Below are positions 44,714 to 57,290 of a stretch of 57,968 nucleotides of DNA, one piece after another; within the stretch, counting starts at the first letter, position 1, and each line of letters starts with the position of its first letter. Location of the stretch: the NCBI GenBank assembly GCA_008931825.1, contig QXVZ01007351.1:1-57968 (forward strand), written 5' to 3'. Below the pieces are notes generated by a model. It did not search any database and was not told the DNA's origin. It saw only the letters and a list, made by a program, of their open reading frames with translations. This DNA comes from Phallusia fumigata (Eukaryota; Chordata; Ascidiacea; Phlebobranchia; Ascidiidae). Position numbers and translations under genes: made by a program.

Positions 44714-47700
44714 TTACGGGCGAATCTCGCCCTCTATTTCGAAAATGACATCATCATCTGTGGTTTCATTTTCAGTATTTAAGTTTATATCGGGTGCTTT
44801 GTCGTCAGGTTGATGTGCTATGGTTGCAGCAGCGGCAACGCCACCACCTACAGCCCCACCGGATGCACCCATCCCTACCGCCCCGCCAGCTACAACAAGT
44901 GACGTGGCAACAGTGGAAGCCTCCGCAAACGTAAGAAATGCAGGTACTGCTGCCAAGGACGCACCGCCGGTCACACCAACTGCAACACCAGCAATGCAAG
45001 CAGCTGTCAGTGAATTTCTTTTTAGTCTCGTTGTTTCTTCTTTGTACTTGTCAGCGAGTCGTCGTTTGAAAGTTTCAAAAATGGTGTCACGTGACTGTTT
45101 GTTCTGTATTTGGTCGTCGAGCTCATTTCGGTATCTCCTTCCCGCCTCAAAATACGTCTCTTGAAGATGGGGGTTTCGAAATGTTGCCATCTCAAAATAG
45201 TGTATGTTTGTTAAAGTTTGTTTGTATGTAGCTCTATCATATGTGTACCTTTGGCTTTTATACGCAAGTAACGTTATGATTGCTGTTGTTTCAAAAACGG
45301 TGACGATACAGTTTGAGTATGTTTAAATAGTTTGCACATTCGGGAATAATAGAGCAACACTGCAACAATGGTTCGTCAGTCAACGCGCGGAAGCGGGACC
45401 GTTGATAATAATTTTTTACATGTACAGCAACAAAACACCGAATGCAATAAGGACAAGATAAGGTAGAGCTCATATCTGTGTTGCTTTACTTAATAAATTA
45501 CTAATGAGGTTTTCATATTTTTTCCCTAAACCAATCCAATTTATCAGTTTTGCTCCTAAACCGTAGCGATACATCGATGGCGACACCTTAAGCTTGCATT
45601 ACATAAAAGGGCGATTGGGGTGCATGAATACTGTACATGTAAACTACCAGCCACTTCTTTTGTGTTCTGTTGCTTGCAAGAAAATTAAATTCAAGAATGT
45701 AAGGAAATATCATGTTAAATTTCCTCAGATTACGAAATCCAGCTTTGTGAACTAAAAGCTTTGCAAATACCTCTTTCATGCTGTTTGTCCATTCGGATAT
45801 CTTATCCTCCATTTTTCGAAGACCGTTGGTCCACTGAAAGACAAACATAAAATTATTACCAACTTTCAAGTGTCAGATATTTTCAGAGTAATTCAATCTG
45901 CAAGAGGCGTAACAAATTTGAGTCGAGCCTTCAAGCATTTCCGTTCAGCAAGGGAATTTCGGACATAAATTTGGGCGAAAGTACACTGTTTTCGGCGCAA
46001 AAACATGGCACATTTATCATGTAATTATATTTTTTTACAATTGCTACCATTATTAAAATCCAAGAGTTTTGGACTGATTATAGGGTGACTATAGGTGTTA
46101 ATATTCGAATGTTTTTATATCATTATTGAAGTGCACCTGCTTTCAACTTTGTTACCCTATTAAGTACCTAGAAAAGAGGAATAAAAACTTTACCTCAAAC
46201 ATATCGATTTTATAGTGCAGCTGGGCCAGATATTTGTCTACGTCGCCGAGTGAATCCTCCAACAACATTTTCTTAGCCTTCTCAGTCGCAGTTTTTGGAG
46301 TCATTTGCATACTGCCTTCTTTCCAAAACTGAATCAAAATCAATATTATCATCTTTACTTTGATGATTCCAATATTTGCAATTTACAGTATTGTCAAATG
46401 TTTTTTTAATTTTTTTCGTTCGAGTATGACCTCGGCGCATCTCTAATCAGAAAACATTTATTGCCGCAAATTAAGCGGATTTGTTCGGTTATAAATGTTG
46501 GCCGCGACTTAAATGAAGTTTTGTGTAAGTTATTTCAAAAATACCATAGTACATACCGACTTTTTTACTTACGGATTCTGTTTGTTTTTTGTAATGAGTA
46601 AAGCAGTCTTCTACATTCTTTTTCATCTCAAAGTCGAAGAAATCCTTAAACCGAACAAATTTGATCAATAAACGTTGTTAGCATTTCTTAGGGTTACAAG
46701 TTATTTTGGGAGACATAAAGAGTCAAATTCAGACCTTAAATGAGACGTTTGGTGGGTCGACTTTTGTTCCTTCTAATGCCTGCTGCATGTTCTTTGCCAG
46801 TGCCATCAATTCTCTTGCATAAGGTGGTTTTTTATGCGCTCGTTGCAATTTTTCTTGCGAAAACATCAGGCGTTGTAAAGTTGTCATTCCTTGCCATGTT
46901 TCTTCGTCTATATCTACGTTGAAATGCTCACAATTTGCGCTAAACGTTAATTAAAAAGAAAAGCAACAAACTATGTCATTACATGTACAAAAAATATTTC
47001 TATAAAGATGCCAACTTGGCGAAACCTGTTGGGTTTCACTCGAATGCTGAGGAGGCAAATTCGATTTGAATAAGCGTTCGTATTTATGATTCTGCTTAGA
47101 ATGTGCTTACCACTGATTAACTTGGTATTTTTCCTTGCTACATTTCTTCCGGGATGCGGCAGAAGAAAGCACTCGATTGTTGAATAATTTCGATCCAAGC
47201 AGAAAACCTGGCGGGAAAAATCTTCCTTTTTTTTCAATCCCTGTGACAAATATAATTTTATATTTTACACTGCCAAGAATATCAAACTGACATAGTGTTA
47301 GGACAGATTTTTGCCTAACTGGAGCACCCAAGGGATTTTCATAAAATGTGTGTGTTAAACTTTGACTTACCTTGAAATATTAAAGAAACAAACGATTTTT
47401 GTTAGAACAACTGCAACAAAACCAAACAATTTTCATGGGGTCCAAGTTATTTTGTTTACTCATTACTAGGCCCGAAATATGCATTGTAATATTGCTAAAT
47501 TTTTATCATATTTTCGCTTATATAGGAACTATATTGTTTAGCGGTAGTTTTTAACAAGGAATTAGCGGATTAACAAGGATTAAGGTGACCATTTTAAAAA
47601 GATGAACAAATGGGAAATGACAAAATTCGTGAAGACGGGCTATTATTACAACGACATACCATAGGTTGAGATAAAATGTCTTGCGAGGGGTATCTTATTT

Positions 47701-49364
47701 CTAAATGCCATGTACCAACGAAAATTAAGAAACAAAAACTGTTTGTTTTGGAGTAACAAAAATCAAAGCTCTGCAAGGAATCTAATGTACTCCAGTAGTA
47801 AAATGTACTTTTTTTGGGCACCGTTTTCTAATGCTTACGACCAACACTTGTAATTAGTCACTAACTCTACAATCATAGTGACGTGAATGTGAAATTCGTG
47901 ACATTAATTTTCGCTAAATATCTATTTTACAAACACACCTTGAGGTATCCTTTTCCACCTTCGTAGCCATCAGGATACTGATCGGGATTTTCCCAATCTC
48001 TCACCACAACCATTAACGGTTTTCGCTAGTTGTAAAGAATATAAAGTTGGTTTAATATAAACATTGTGCTGTATATCTCCAATTTCATTTTTTATTTGGA
48101 AGGCAAACGCCCCGCAAAAATAATAATAATCCCATAGGCAAAACCATCTTTGTAGACATGATTGTGACTAAAAAACTAGAACGTTTTATTTGCTTGGTGT
48201 TATACACCAATGGTCCATTTGACAGCTCGTTCGATCCCAATATTGTATACAGTCAATAAAAATCAAAGCCAAGTTTACCTCAAAAAACACTTATCGAATT
48301 AACTTTTAATGTTGTTTATTGATTTAAAACTTAATGTAATTTCAACAGTTGGATTTTGAACAAACAACAAAGCATATTACGAAAATCGAAGTTACTTCCA
48401 ATTCGTAATGATACATACCTCCCGTTCTTTAATGGCCAACTTTGTGTACCAGGTGAGAACCTAAATAAAAACAAATATGTAAAAATAAAGCTTAGAATAT
48501 ATTTAAAGCATCACATACAGCTAAGTTATCAAAATGGCGCCACCCAATGTCCTGTTTTACGTTCAAAATTTGCATGAAACTGAGAGTTGAGCTGATGGCG
48601 AAGAGGTACGCTTCTTTTGTCTTTATCTTGTCTCCTGCATCAATTCCTTGTGTGTCCATAAGAAAAACAGCAACCTTCAAGAGAAATCAAGAACTCAGTC
48701 ATTAAACGTTGCCAGTCGGCTCTCTTAATAATTTCAAACAATTTTTAAATCATTTCTGTATTTTTTGTAGTTTTAATGCCATAAGGCAACCACGCGGTAA
48801 AATGTTCAAACGATTTACTTCTTTAAAATGTTCAAAGTGTATTTGCGAAAAATATAGCTACCTTATTGTTTGGGGTGTTTCTGTACAACGGTTCAGTTGT
48901 CATGTATATCCCATCTGTTTCCGGTTCAACTTGTCGAGTGGATTTAAACACATCTGGCAATTTCTTTGGACGATTTTCTCCCTAGATACACTATTATTAA
49001 AATCCCGTCATATTTGGTTTAGTTTTTCTACCTTTCAAATCGACCTTTAAAAGCAGTGTATTTTTACTCTTTATGTTTTGGTAAGTGTTATTAGAACACC
49101 TCAATTCCACTAATGACAATCAACCAAACTGCACACAATTTAAAAGAATATGCTTCCTTTTATGTGTCCGCTTACCTCGCGCAAGGGGTAAAGGAGATGG
49201 TAGAAAACGTTGAGAAGATACGATTTTCCTGATCTTGTTGGACCGGAAATCGAATAAATGGCGATTGGTACTTGACGTAATTCCAGTTTATTGAAAATCC
49301 GTTTAAAGGCGTCATATCGAAAGTTAAGGTCGTCGTCAGTTAGCTTGCACACAAGTTCAGCCAT
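44714..49364 (-). CDS. Atlastin-like large GTPase C
   Basis: Eleven coding exons on the minus strand: 49364-49176, 48981-48862, 48674-48519, 48460-48419, 48025-47939, 47240-47111, 46913-46735, 46644-46573, 46328-46194, 45833-45771 and 45190-44714, about 549 residues. Borders and phases match genes A and B exon for exon, including the phase-1 junction after exon 6. Motifs: P-loop GPTRSGKS, DTQG, RDW, PHPG. The last exon is 477 bp, identical in length to that of gene B although its sequence is far diverged. It encodes a Gly/Ala/Val-rich hydrophobic segment and an acidic tail with APDINLN where A and B have PPDLN. Expected role is GTP-driven ER or other membrane remodelling; substrate membrane unknown. 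It is the most diverged of the three and sits between two blocks of the satellite-like array. Confidence 0.9.
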
Positions 49365-50029
49365 GACCACATTCAAATATTGAAACAAATATTTGCAACT
49401 CTCCTTATTAGCAATAAACGAAAAGTTGTTGAAACGTATTAGAGTAGTCACGTAGCGTAAGTTGTTGCCATTTAGGGTGGGAAAGAGTTTACACTTTTAC
49501 AAGCATTCGTTTACATGATTTTATAAATTAAAAGTTTGAGCCCACAGTCTTTGTTTCAAGACAGCTAAACTGTAAATTGGATAAGTTAAAAACATGATCC
49601 AACGTTGCAACACTTTTCATCATTAAACATTCCACCATGCAAACTGTTAGCGAATTTAAACGTTTTTCGCCCCATTTACCAAGGCCACCAGAAAAGCGTA
49701 TGTTTTGGGTATAATGTACATCAATAGAAACGGTGGAAATTTGTAAAGAGATTTTGGAACAGTACTATTGTGATGTTGCATAAATACAAATATTTTCTGG
49801 ATAAAATACGGTTTTTCTGGAATTTTCTGGAAAATAAATACAAATATTTAATAACTAATTTATCAGACCATCATTCATTTGTTTCTTTCCCATTCAGACA
49901 TTCAGTTGACTATCAATTAATTTCCCATAGACGGTATCTGAAGGGTATTTCTAAACTTTGCCTCTACTCTCAAAATTATCCTTGTTAGGTCTTCTCGTGT
50001 CGTTGAAATTACAATATTTATTTTTTTTC
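49365..50029. other. Upstream flank of gene C, nothing recognised
   Basis: AT-rich. A TTTTCTGGA phrase is repeated locally near 49795-49830. No acceptor as close to the start as in gene A. Confidence 0.4.
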
Positions 50030-53000
50030 CAGATACCAAAACTGTTATCTTACACCCAACAAAGCTATACAACCTGCCGCGTTTATTTATTGCCTCGTCA
50101 TACTCATTATATTTGTCGAGTGTTATTATCAATAGATAATTGGACGGTTATTTTTATCAGGCATATTAATTTCAAAGAGGATTCGGTAAAATTAATGTTT
50201 AAAACTGTTGCATTTTGGTCTCTTGTGAGTGAGTGTGCATTTCGTCATAACAATAAACAGTAGCTTTTCTCATGCAGATTTTGCCGGAACATCATTAAGA
50301 CATCATTTATGTGTTATTCGAAACATCCACATTGAAATGTTAACGCAGGGTTTTTAACAAGTGTGTTATAAAACTTTTGTCGGCGACACAAAACGGCTAG
50401 ATTTGATTGTTGACTTAACTTTTACAAATTTCGAATTAACCGGTGTGTTTTTAAAATGTTTTTCACGTGTTTCATCAACGAACGCGTTTTCTAAATAAAG
50501 TTCTCTTCTACCTTCTATTCATTATACCTGACGACTATATGATTTGTTGACGAAAGAGCTTTGGGTCTTATTTTGCAATAAACGGTTCGGCGCTCAAGCT
50601 GTTATTGGCAAGTATATCAATATTATTTCAACATAAATTAGCATTTAATATTGTCGCATTTCCGTCTACTGTGCAGGTACGTTTGTCATGCTGATAAACG
50701 TCATGTGTTTCACGTGATTTTGATCGGTGGAACAATGGTATATCATTAGCTGTTCCTTGTATGGTTACTCAAGTCAAAACTTAAGAGCTGCCGGGAATGT
50801 AATTGTTATGCGGAAAAAACACCGCGGCGTCTCGACGCACAGTTTGAACCACTGGAGTAAGATAATGATTTCAATTTGTCCAAACAATTTGCCCAAATAT
50901 ATACATATATTATGCCCGGCAGCGTCATCGTTTTTCTCTTATGGTTAATCTAGTCAAAGGTTAAAAACTGCCAGGCCTTAGGCTACATGTAATTAAATGA
51001 AGCGGCACGATTAGATTAAGAGAAACCTTTGATGTACTGGCTTGCATGTTGCAAGTCCCAAACCATACTTATCAGTCTCCTATTTTGCAAGTGTCAAGTC
51101 TCCTTTCTCTTTATGGTGTATACCCTGTGTTTAATTTGTGTACCTTTGTAACACCTGTGCTTACGTCCACTTAAAAATATTGATTTTACATTTTTAATAA
51201 TAACGATTTCTCATAAACTTTAGCTATTAGGTAAAATTATTTGTATTTTTTATTCATAACCGGGTTTTAAAACGTTATAGTCTGACGCGATGATTATCGC
51301 AAATTTTTGGTAAAACCCTGTCTGAAATTTTTTGTTTTTTTTTTGTTTAATTTTGTTTTTTTGTCATACTTTTAACTTACTTTAAAAAAAGGAAAATTAG
51401 CACGAACATTAAAAACGTCCACATTAAAGTGTTGATGACAATTTTTAAATCTTTCATAAAATCGACTTCCTATAACCTTTTATGTCATTTTGTAGCGTTT
51501 ATATTAAAATGTTAACGCGTATTATTTTCATTTTTTATTCACAGGAGTGCTTTTGAGCATTTTTTTGGTTGACTTTGACGGGATGCGTCTACAATGTTAT
51601 TCAACTAGCGTGTTTTTGTTTGTCGCAAAGCCACTACAGTTTGAAATAAACTCAAAATTTACCTTTCTTTCAAAACAAGCGATTTCTACAAAACGTTTCT
51701 GTTGGAGCGAGGCATCTACATATGAATGTTAACGTAGGTTCTTTGCACTTGTTTTTTTAAGTGTGTCTTTGACACAAAACGACTAAATTTTATCGTTTAC
51801 CCAATGTCTTTGAATTTGAAATTAATCTGTTCATTTTTAAAAGTTTCTGATTGGCACGAAATGTCTGAGTTTAATGTCAAAGCACATTATTCTTGATTAG
51901 AGCTTAATTATTTTTTACTTTTGCAAATTACGTTTAAAAAAGTTTCTGACTTTTTGAATAAATTTCAATAATTAAAGACCACAAACCGTTTTTCCTAAAT
52001 TATTTAACGCTCATTCCTTCTTAACATACTTTGCATGCAGTCGATTTTACAACACCCACAGTGATGACCATTGCTGTTAAATAATCTCATGCAGAACCCG
52101 AAATTGTTATCTAACATACAACAAAGCTGCGCGACCGGCCGCCTCTATATATAGTTTCCGTATACCTTTACGCATTATACTTAACGACTGATGAATTTAA
52201 TGACGAAACATTTTTGGGTCTTAATTAGCATGAAGTTATTGGGCGCTCAAGCTGTTATTGTCAAGTATATTAATAATATCTCAATAACATCCGTTCAAGT
52301 AACTATTTAAAACTGCAGCATTTCGGCATCCAAGCGCACGTAAATTTTGCCATAACAATAAACGTAATTTTCGCCATAGCAATAAAAGTTTACGCAATTT
52401 TTGCCGAAAGCCCAATGAAGTATTAACATTGTGGCTGACAGCTGAATCGCCAAATGGTTACTAGTAAATGGTAAAAAGCTAACGGAATGCGCCTGCATTA
52501 ATACGTTTACCCAAATGTTTCATACTTTTGAAAAGAGTTAAAAATCGTTTCGATTTTAATCAAATTAATGTGTCGTTAACACGAAACTGCTATATTTAAT
52601 TGTTTACTCATCTTCGTTGAATTTGGAATTAACGTGTGTAATTTGAAACTTTTCAGTTGACGCTAAGTTTCCGTGTTGAATGTCAAATTCTTGGTTGGAA
52701 CTTGGTAATTTTGTGCTTTTGAAAATTCTCTTTGTTAAACTTTTTGCTTTTAAGAACATTTTAACAACAAAGACTACAATTAACATTTTCGTGACATATT
52801 TAACACTTTACACGCTTTCTAATCCAAAATAGAAGACTTTACATGCATTGCATTTTTACCAGCAGTTATCACCAATCTTGTCGAAAACAGAAGCCAAAAA
52901 TGTTATCTAATATTCAACAAAGCTACACAACCGGCCGCCTTTACGTATGTCTCTTCTACACATTATACTTAACGACTGCTATAATGGCTGAAAAAAAAGC

Positions 53001-56000
53001 GTTTGTATTATTATAAGCGATAACTAATTGCACTCAAGCTGTTGTTGTCAAGTATATTCATAATATCTCAATAACATCCGTTCAAATTACTATTTAAAAC
53101 TGCAGCATTTCGGCCTCCAGCGCACGTAAATTTCGCCATAACAATAAAAGTTTACGCAATTTTTGCCGAAAGAGCAATGAAGCATTAATATTGTGGCTGA
53201 CAGCTGAATCGGCAAATGGTTACTAGTAAATGTTAAAAAGCTAAACTGGGCAAACAAACTATTAGACCCGAAACTTAATTGTTATTTACGGAAAATACGA
53301 CAGTTTGATTTCTCTAAACGCAACGTTACTAAGCTCCACAGTTGATTGTAGCGACAAGTTTTACTTGGTAAAAATCGATGATTATAGCCGGTTATGTACG
53401 TTGGACTTATTTTAAACTACAAAACTTAGGTGCATTTAAAGATTCCATGTAACCTAAAGTCACCCAACGTGAAAGTTAACGACAAGATCCGACTAATCCC
53501 AACTCTTTCTCTGAGATGCAACTACTAAGTAATCCTGAGGTTGATAGTTTAATTCCAACAAAACACTACAATTAAGCTTACAAGGCAGTGAGGTTCGGTT
53601 AACCACTCTAAACTAAAATTGGTGCTTTCATAGAGTTAAAAGGCAATTTTAAACGGCACGATCTTTCTACTATCAAGTTTAAACTTCCAAAAACAGCCCC
53701 ATTATTGTTGGTACTGAGGCGACTACTATTGTTGCCTAATGTTAAACCGCAAATTTTTGCTTAAACCTTGTCTAAATTTTTGTTTTCGGTATACTTTTAA
53801 CTTTCTTTAAAAAAAGGAAAATTAGCACGAACATTAAAAATGTCCACATTAAATTGTTGATGCCAATTTTTAAATCTTTGATAATATTGACTTCCTATAA
53901 CCTTTTATGTCATTTGTAGCGTTTATATTGAAATTTTTACGCATATTATTTGCATTTTTTATTTACAGGGCTGTTTTGAGCATTTTTGGGGTTGATGCGT
54001 TTATTATATTATTCAACTAGCGTGTTTTTGTTTATCGCAAAGCCACTACAGTTGAAAATAAACACAAATTTTTACATTTCTTTCAAAAGAAGCGATTTCT
54101 ACAAAACGTTTCTGTTGGAGCGAGGCATCTACATATGAATGTTAACGTAGGTTCTTTGCACTTGTTTTTTTAAGTGTGTCTTTGGCACGAAACGACTAAA
54201 TTTTATCGTTTACCCAATGTCTTTGAATTTGAAATTAATCTGTTCATTTTTAAATATTTTTGATTGGCACGAAATGTCTGAGTTTAATTTCAAAGCACAT
54301 TATCATTGATAAGAGCATAATTAGTTTGTACTTTTGCAAATTACGTTAAAAAAGTATCTGACTTTTTGAATAAATTTCAATAATTAAAGACCACAAACCA
54401 TTTTTTCCTAAATTATTTAACGCTCATTCCTTCTTAACATACTTTGCATGCAGTCGTTTTTACAACACCCACAGTGATGACCAATGCTGTTAAATAATCT
54501 CATGCAGAACCCGAAATTGTTATCCAACATACAACAAAGCTGCACGAACAGCCGTCTCTATATATAGTTTCCGTATACCTATACGCATTATACTTAACGA
54601 CTGATGTATTTAATGACGAAACATTTTTGGGTCTTAATTAGCATGAATTAATTGGGCGCTCAAGCTGTTGTTGTCAAGTATATTCATAATATCTCAAAAA
54701 CATCCGTTCAAATTACTATTTAAAACTGCAGCATTTCGGCCTCCAGCGCACGTAAATTTTGCCATAACAATAAACGTAAATTTCGCCATAACAATAAAAG
54801 TTTACGCAATTTTTGCCGAAAGAGCAATGAAGCATTAATATTGTGGCTGACAGCTGAATCGGCAAATGGTTACTAGTAAATGGTAAAAAGCTAACGGAAT
54901 GCGTCTGCATTAATACGTTTACCCAAATGTTTCATACTTTTAAAAAGCGTTAAAAATCGTTTCGATTTTAATCAAATTAGTGTGTCGTTAACACGAAACT
55001 ACTATATTTGATTGTTTACTCATCTTCTTAGAATTTGGAATTAACGTGTGTATTTTGAAACTTTTTAGTTGACGCAAAGTTTCCGTGTTGAATGTCAAAT
55101 TCTTGGTTGGAACTTGGTAATTTTGTGCTTTCGAAAATTCTCTTTGGTAAACTTTTTTGTTTTTAAGAACATTTTAACAACAAAGACTTCAATTAAACAT
55201 TTTCGTGACATATTTAACACTTTACACGCTTTCTAATCCAAAATAGAAGACTTTGCATGCATTGCATTTTTACCAGCAGTTATCACCAACCTTGTCGAAA
55301 ACAGAAGCCAAAAATGTTATCTAATATTCAACAAAGCTACACAACCGGCCGCCTTTACGTATTTCTCTTCTACCCATTATACTTAACGACTGCTATAATG
55401 GCTGACAAAAGAGCGTTGGTATTTTAATAAGCGATAACTAATTGCGCTCAAGCTGTTGTTGTCAAGTATATTCATAATATCTCAAAAACATCCGTTCAAA
55501 TTACTATTTAAAACTGCAGCATTTCGGCCTCCAGCGCACGTAAATTTTGCCATAACAATAAACGTAAATTTCGCCATAACAATAAAAGTTTACGCAATTT
55601 TTGCCGAAAGAGCAATGAAGTATTAATATTGTGGCTGACAGCTGAATCGGCAAATGGTTACTAGTAAATGGTAAAACGCTAAACTGGGCAAACAAACTAT
55701 TAGACCCGAAACTTAATTGTTATTTACGGAAAATACGACAGTTTGATTTTTCTATACGCAACGTAATAAGCTCCACAGTTGATTGTAGCAACAAGTTTTA
55801 CTTGGTAAAAATCGATGATTAACCGGTTATGTACGTTGGACTTGTTTCAAACCACAAAACTTAGGTGCATTTAAAGATTCCATGTAACCTAACGTCACCC
55901 AACGTGAAAGTTAACGACAAGATCCAACTAATCCCAACTTTTTCTCTGAGATACAACTAGTAATCCTGAGTTTGATAGTTTAATTTCAGCAAAACACTAC

Positions 56001-56170
56001 AATTATAAGGCATTGAGGTTCGGTTAACCATTCTAAACTAAAATTGGTGCTTTCATAGAGTTAAAAGGCAATATTAAATACCAGGGTCTTTCTATTATCA
56101 AGTTTAAACTTCCAAAAACAGCCCGACTATTGTTGGTACTGAGGCGACTACTATTGTTGCTTAATGTTAA
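50030..56170 (+). repeat. Satellite-like array, right block, with a 2.4-kb higher-order repeat
   Basis: Same units and orientation as the left block. Box-like landmarks lie near 50075 (degenerate), 52135, 52931, 54548 and 55345. The two TATA-type units (52135, 54548) and the two TTTACGTAT-type units (52931, 55345) alternate, each pair about 2.41 kb apart, so roughly 51290-53750 and 53750-56170 are two copies of one dimer. The 3' part of each unit carries a CGTAAATTTTGCCATAACAA phrase whose copy number varies: two in the units near 54760 and 55540, one near 53130. Confidence 0.88.
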
Positions 56171-57221
56171 ACCGATGTGAAAGGAAGTTTTAAACAGCGG
56201 TTTGGGCAGACACAAATGCTCCATAGAAGCGGGAAACTTCCTTAAAAATTAATATTTCTTTACATGGTTTTTACACTTCATGATATTACACTGGTATAAT
56301 CTTTGTTTTTGGCTATGTGATCGATGCAGTACTAACACGGTCAATTGGGCGAGATAACGTTGTACTCAGTTCAGTTTAGTTTATTCTTTCGAGCAGCACA
56401 AACGTTTGCAGCTGTAATAATTTAATTGGAGCTGGTGCAGCAAAAGAAACATTTACTTAACCTACAGTAAACAGGGGTGTGTAGGAGGAACTGCAACCAC
56501 TCGCCTGTTCGTCATGGTAACGGATCACCCTGTCACCATAATTAGCATTCATCAATCCTCCGCTATCTTTATGGTGTTTACGGTCAAATATAGATTCCCC
56601 TCGTTTACTCGTTATTAATAGTAAAAAACACACAACTGGTTGCCTCTGTTTATCATATACTTGATGTCGAAAAACAACTATTCGGCCTCCTGCTCAATTT
56701 AATTCTGTTTTATTCTACGCAAACCGACATGCTCAATCTTAGTACATGCACGTGTTAAAAAATAAACCCACTGCGGGCAGGAGGATCAGCTGTTTTCATA
56801 CATTTTGCGTCATTGCATGGCCAAACAGTTTATTCCATTTTTTCCAAACGGTTGATGGATTGCCAGACTAGACTTTTTTCGCGGTAGTGCTTGAATTTCC
56901 CCGGCTGCATATTTACAACTGTTCTGTGCAACCCAGTGATCTGAAACCATGTGCCGCGGCTGTAGAGAGGATCCCAAGTTTCCCGCGAACATTCGTTTTG
57001 TTACAGTGTCTAACTCAAACGAATGAAACAAAAGAGACCTTTGCGGCTTGATGACGAAATGTCGGTGTGTATGAAAAGCATATGCCCTGAAGCTTTCATG
57101 CATGCCAACGATAGCGGTACACTCATATATGAATCGACGTTATACCGAATCATACTCGGTCTGTCAAGCAATTCCATTCAACAAGGTGCAAAAATACGTT
57201 CAACGTGGTCGAGAAAAATCT
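56171..57221. other. Intergenic right of the array, nothing recognised
   Basis: No supported gene or recognised repeat. A 97-codon minus-strand frame at 56810-57103 shows no family features. Confidence 0.4.
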
Positions 57222-57290
57222 TGCTTGCGGTGGGATTCGAACCCACGACAGGAGTCTACCCGGGACTGGAGCTCTACTGATATGCGCAGA
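57222..57290 (-). repeat. tRNA-like sequence, probable SINE head or tRNA pseudogene
   Basis: On the minus strand there is a perfect B box GGTTCGAATCC (57243-57233) inside a 5-bp T-stem (GTGGG/CCCAC). An A-box-like TCAGTAGAGCTC lies upstream, with a short anticodon stem around a CCGGGTA loop (possible GGG anticodon, Pro-like). The 5' half of the acceptor stem does not pair with the 3' half, and the conserved U33 is replaced by C. A working tRNA is therefore unlikely; a SINE head or pseudogene is favoured. Confidence 0.5.

Noticed and set aside
44820..45164. 114-codon plus-strand frame rich in Ala, Pro and Thr
   Set aside because: Antisense shadow of the Gly/Ala-rich last exon of gene C.
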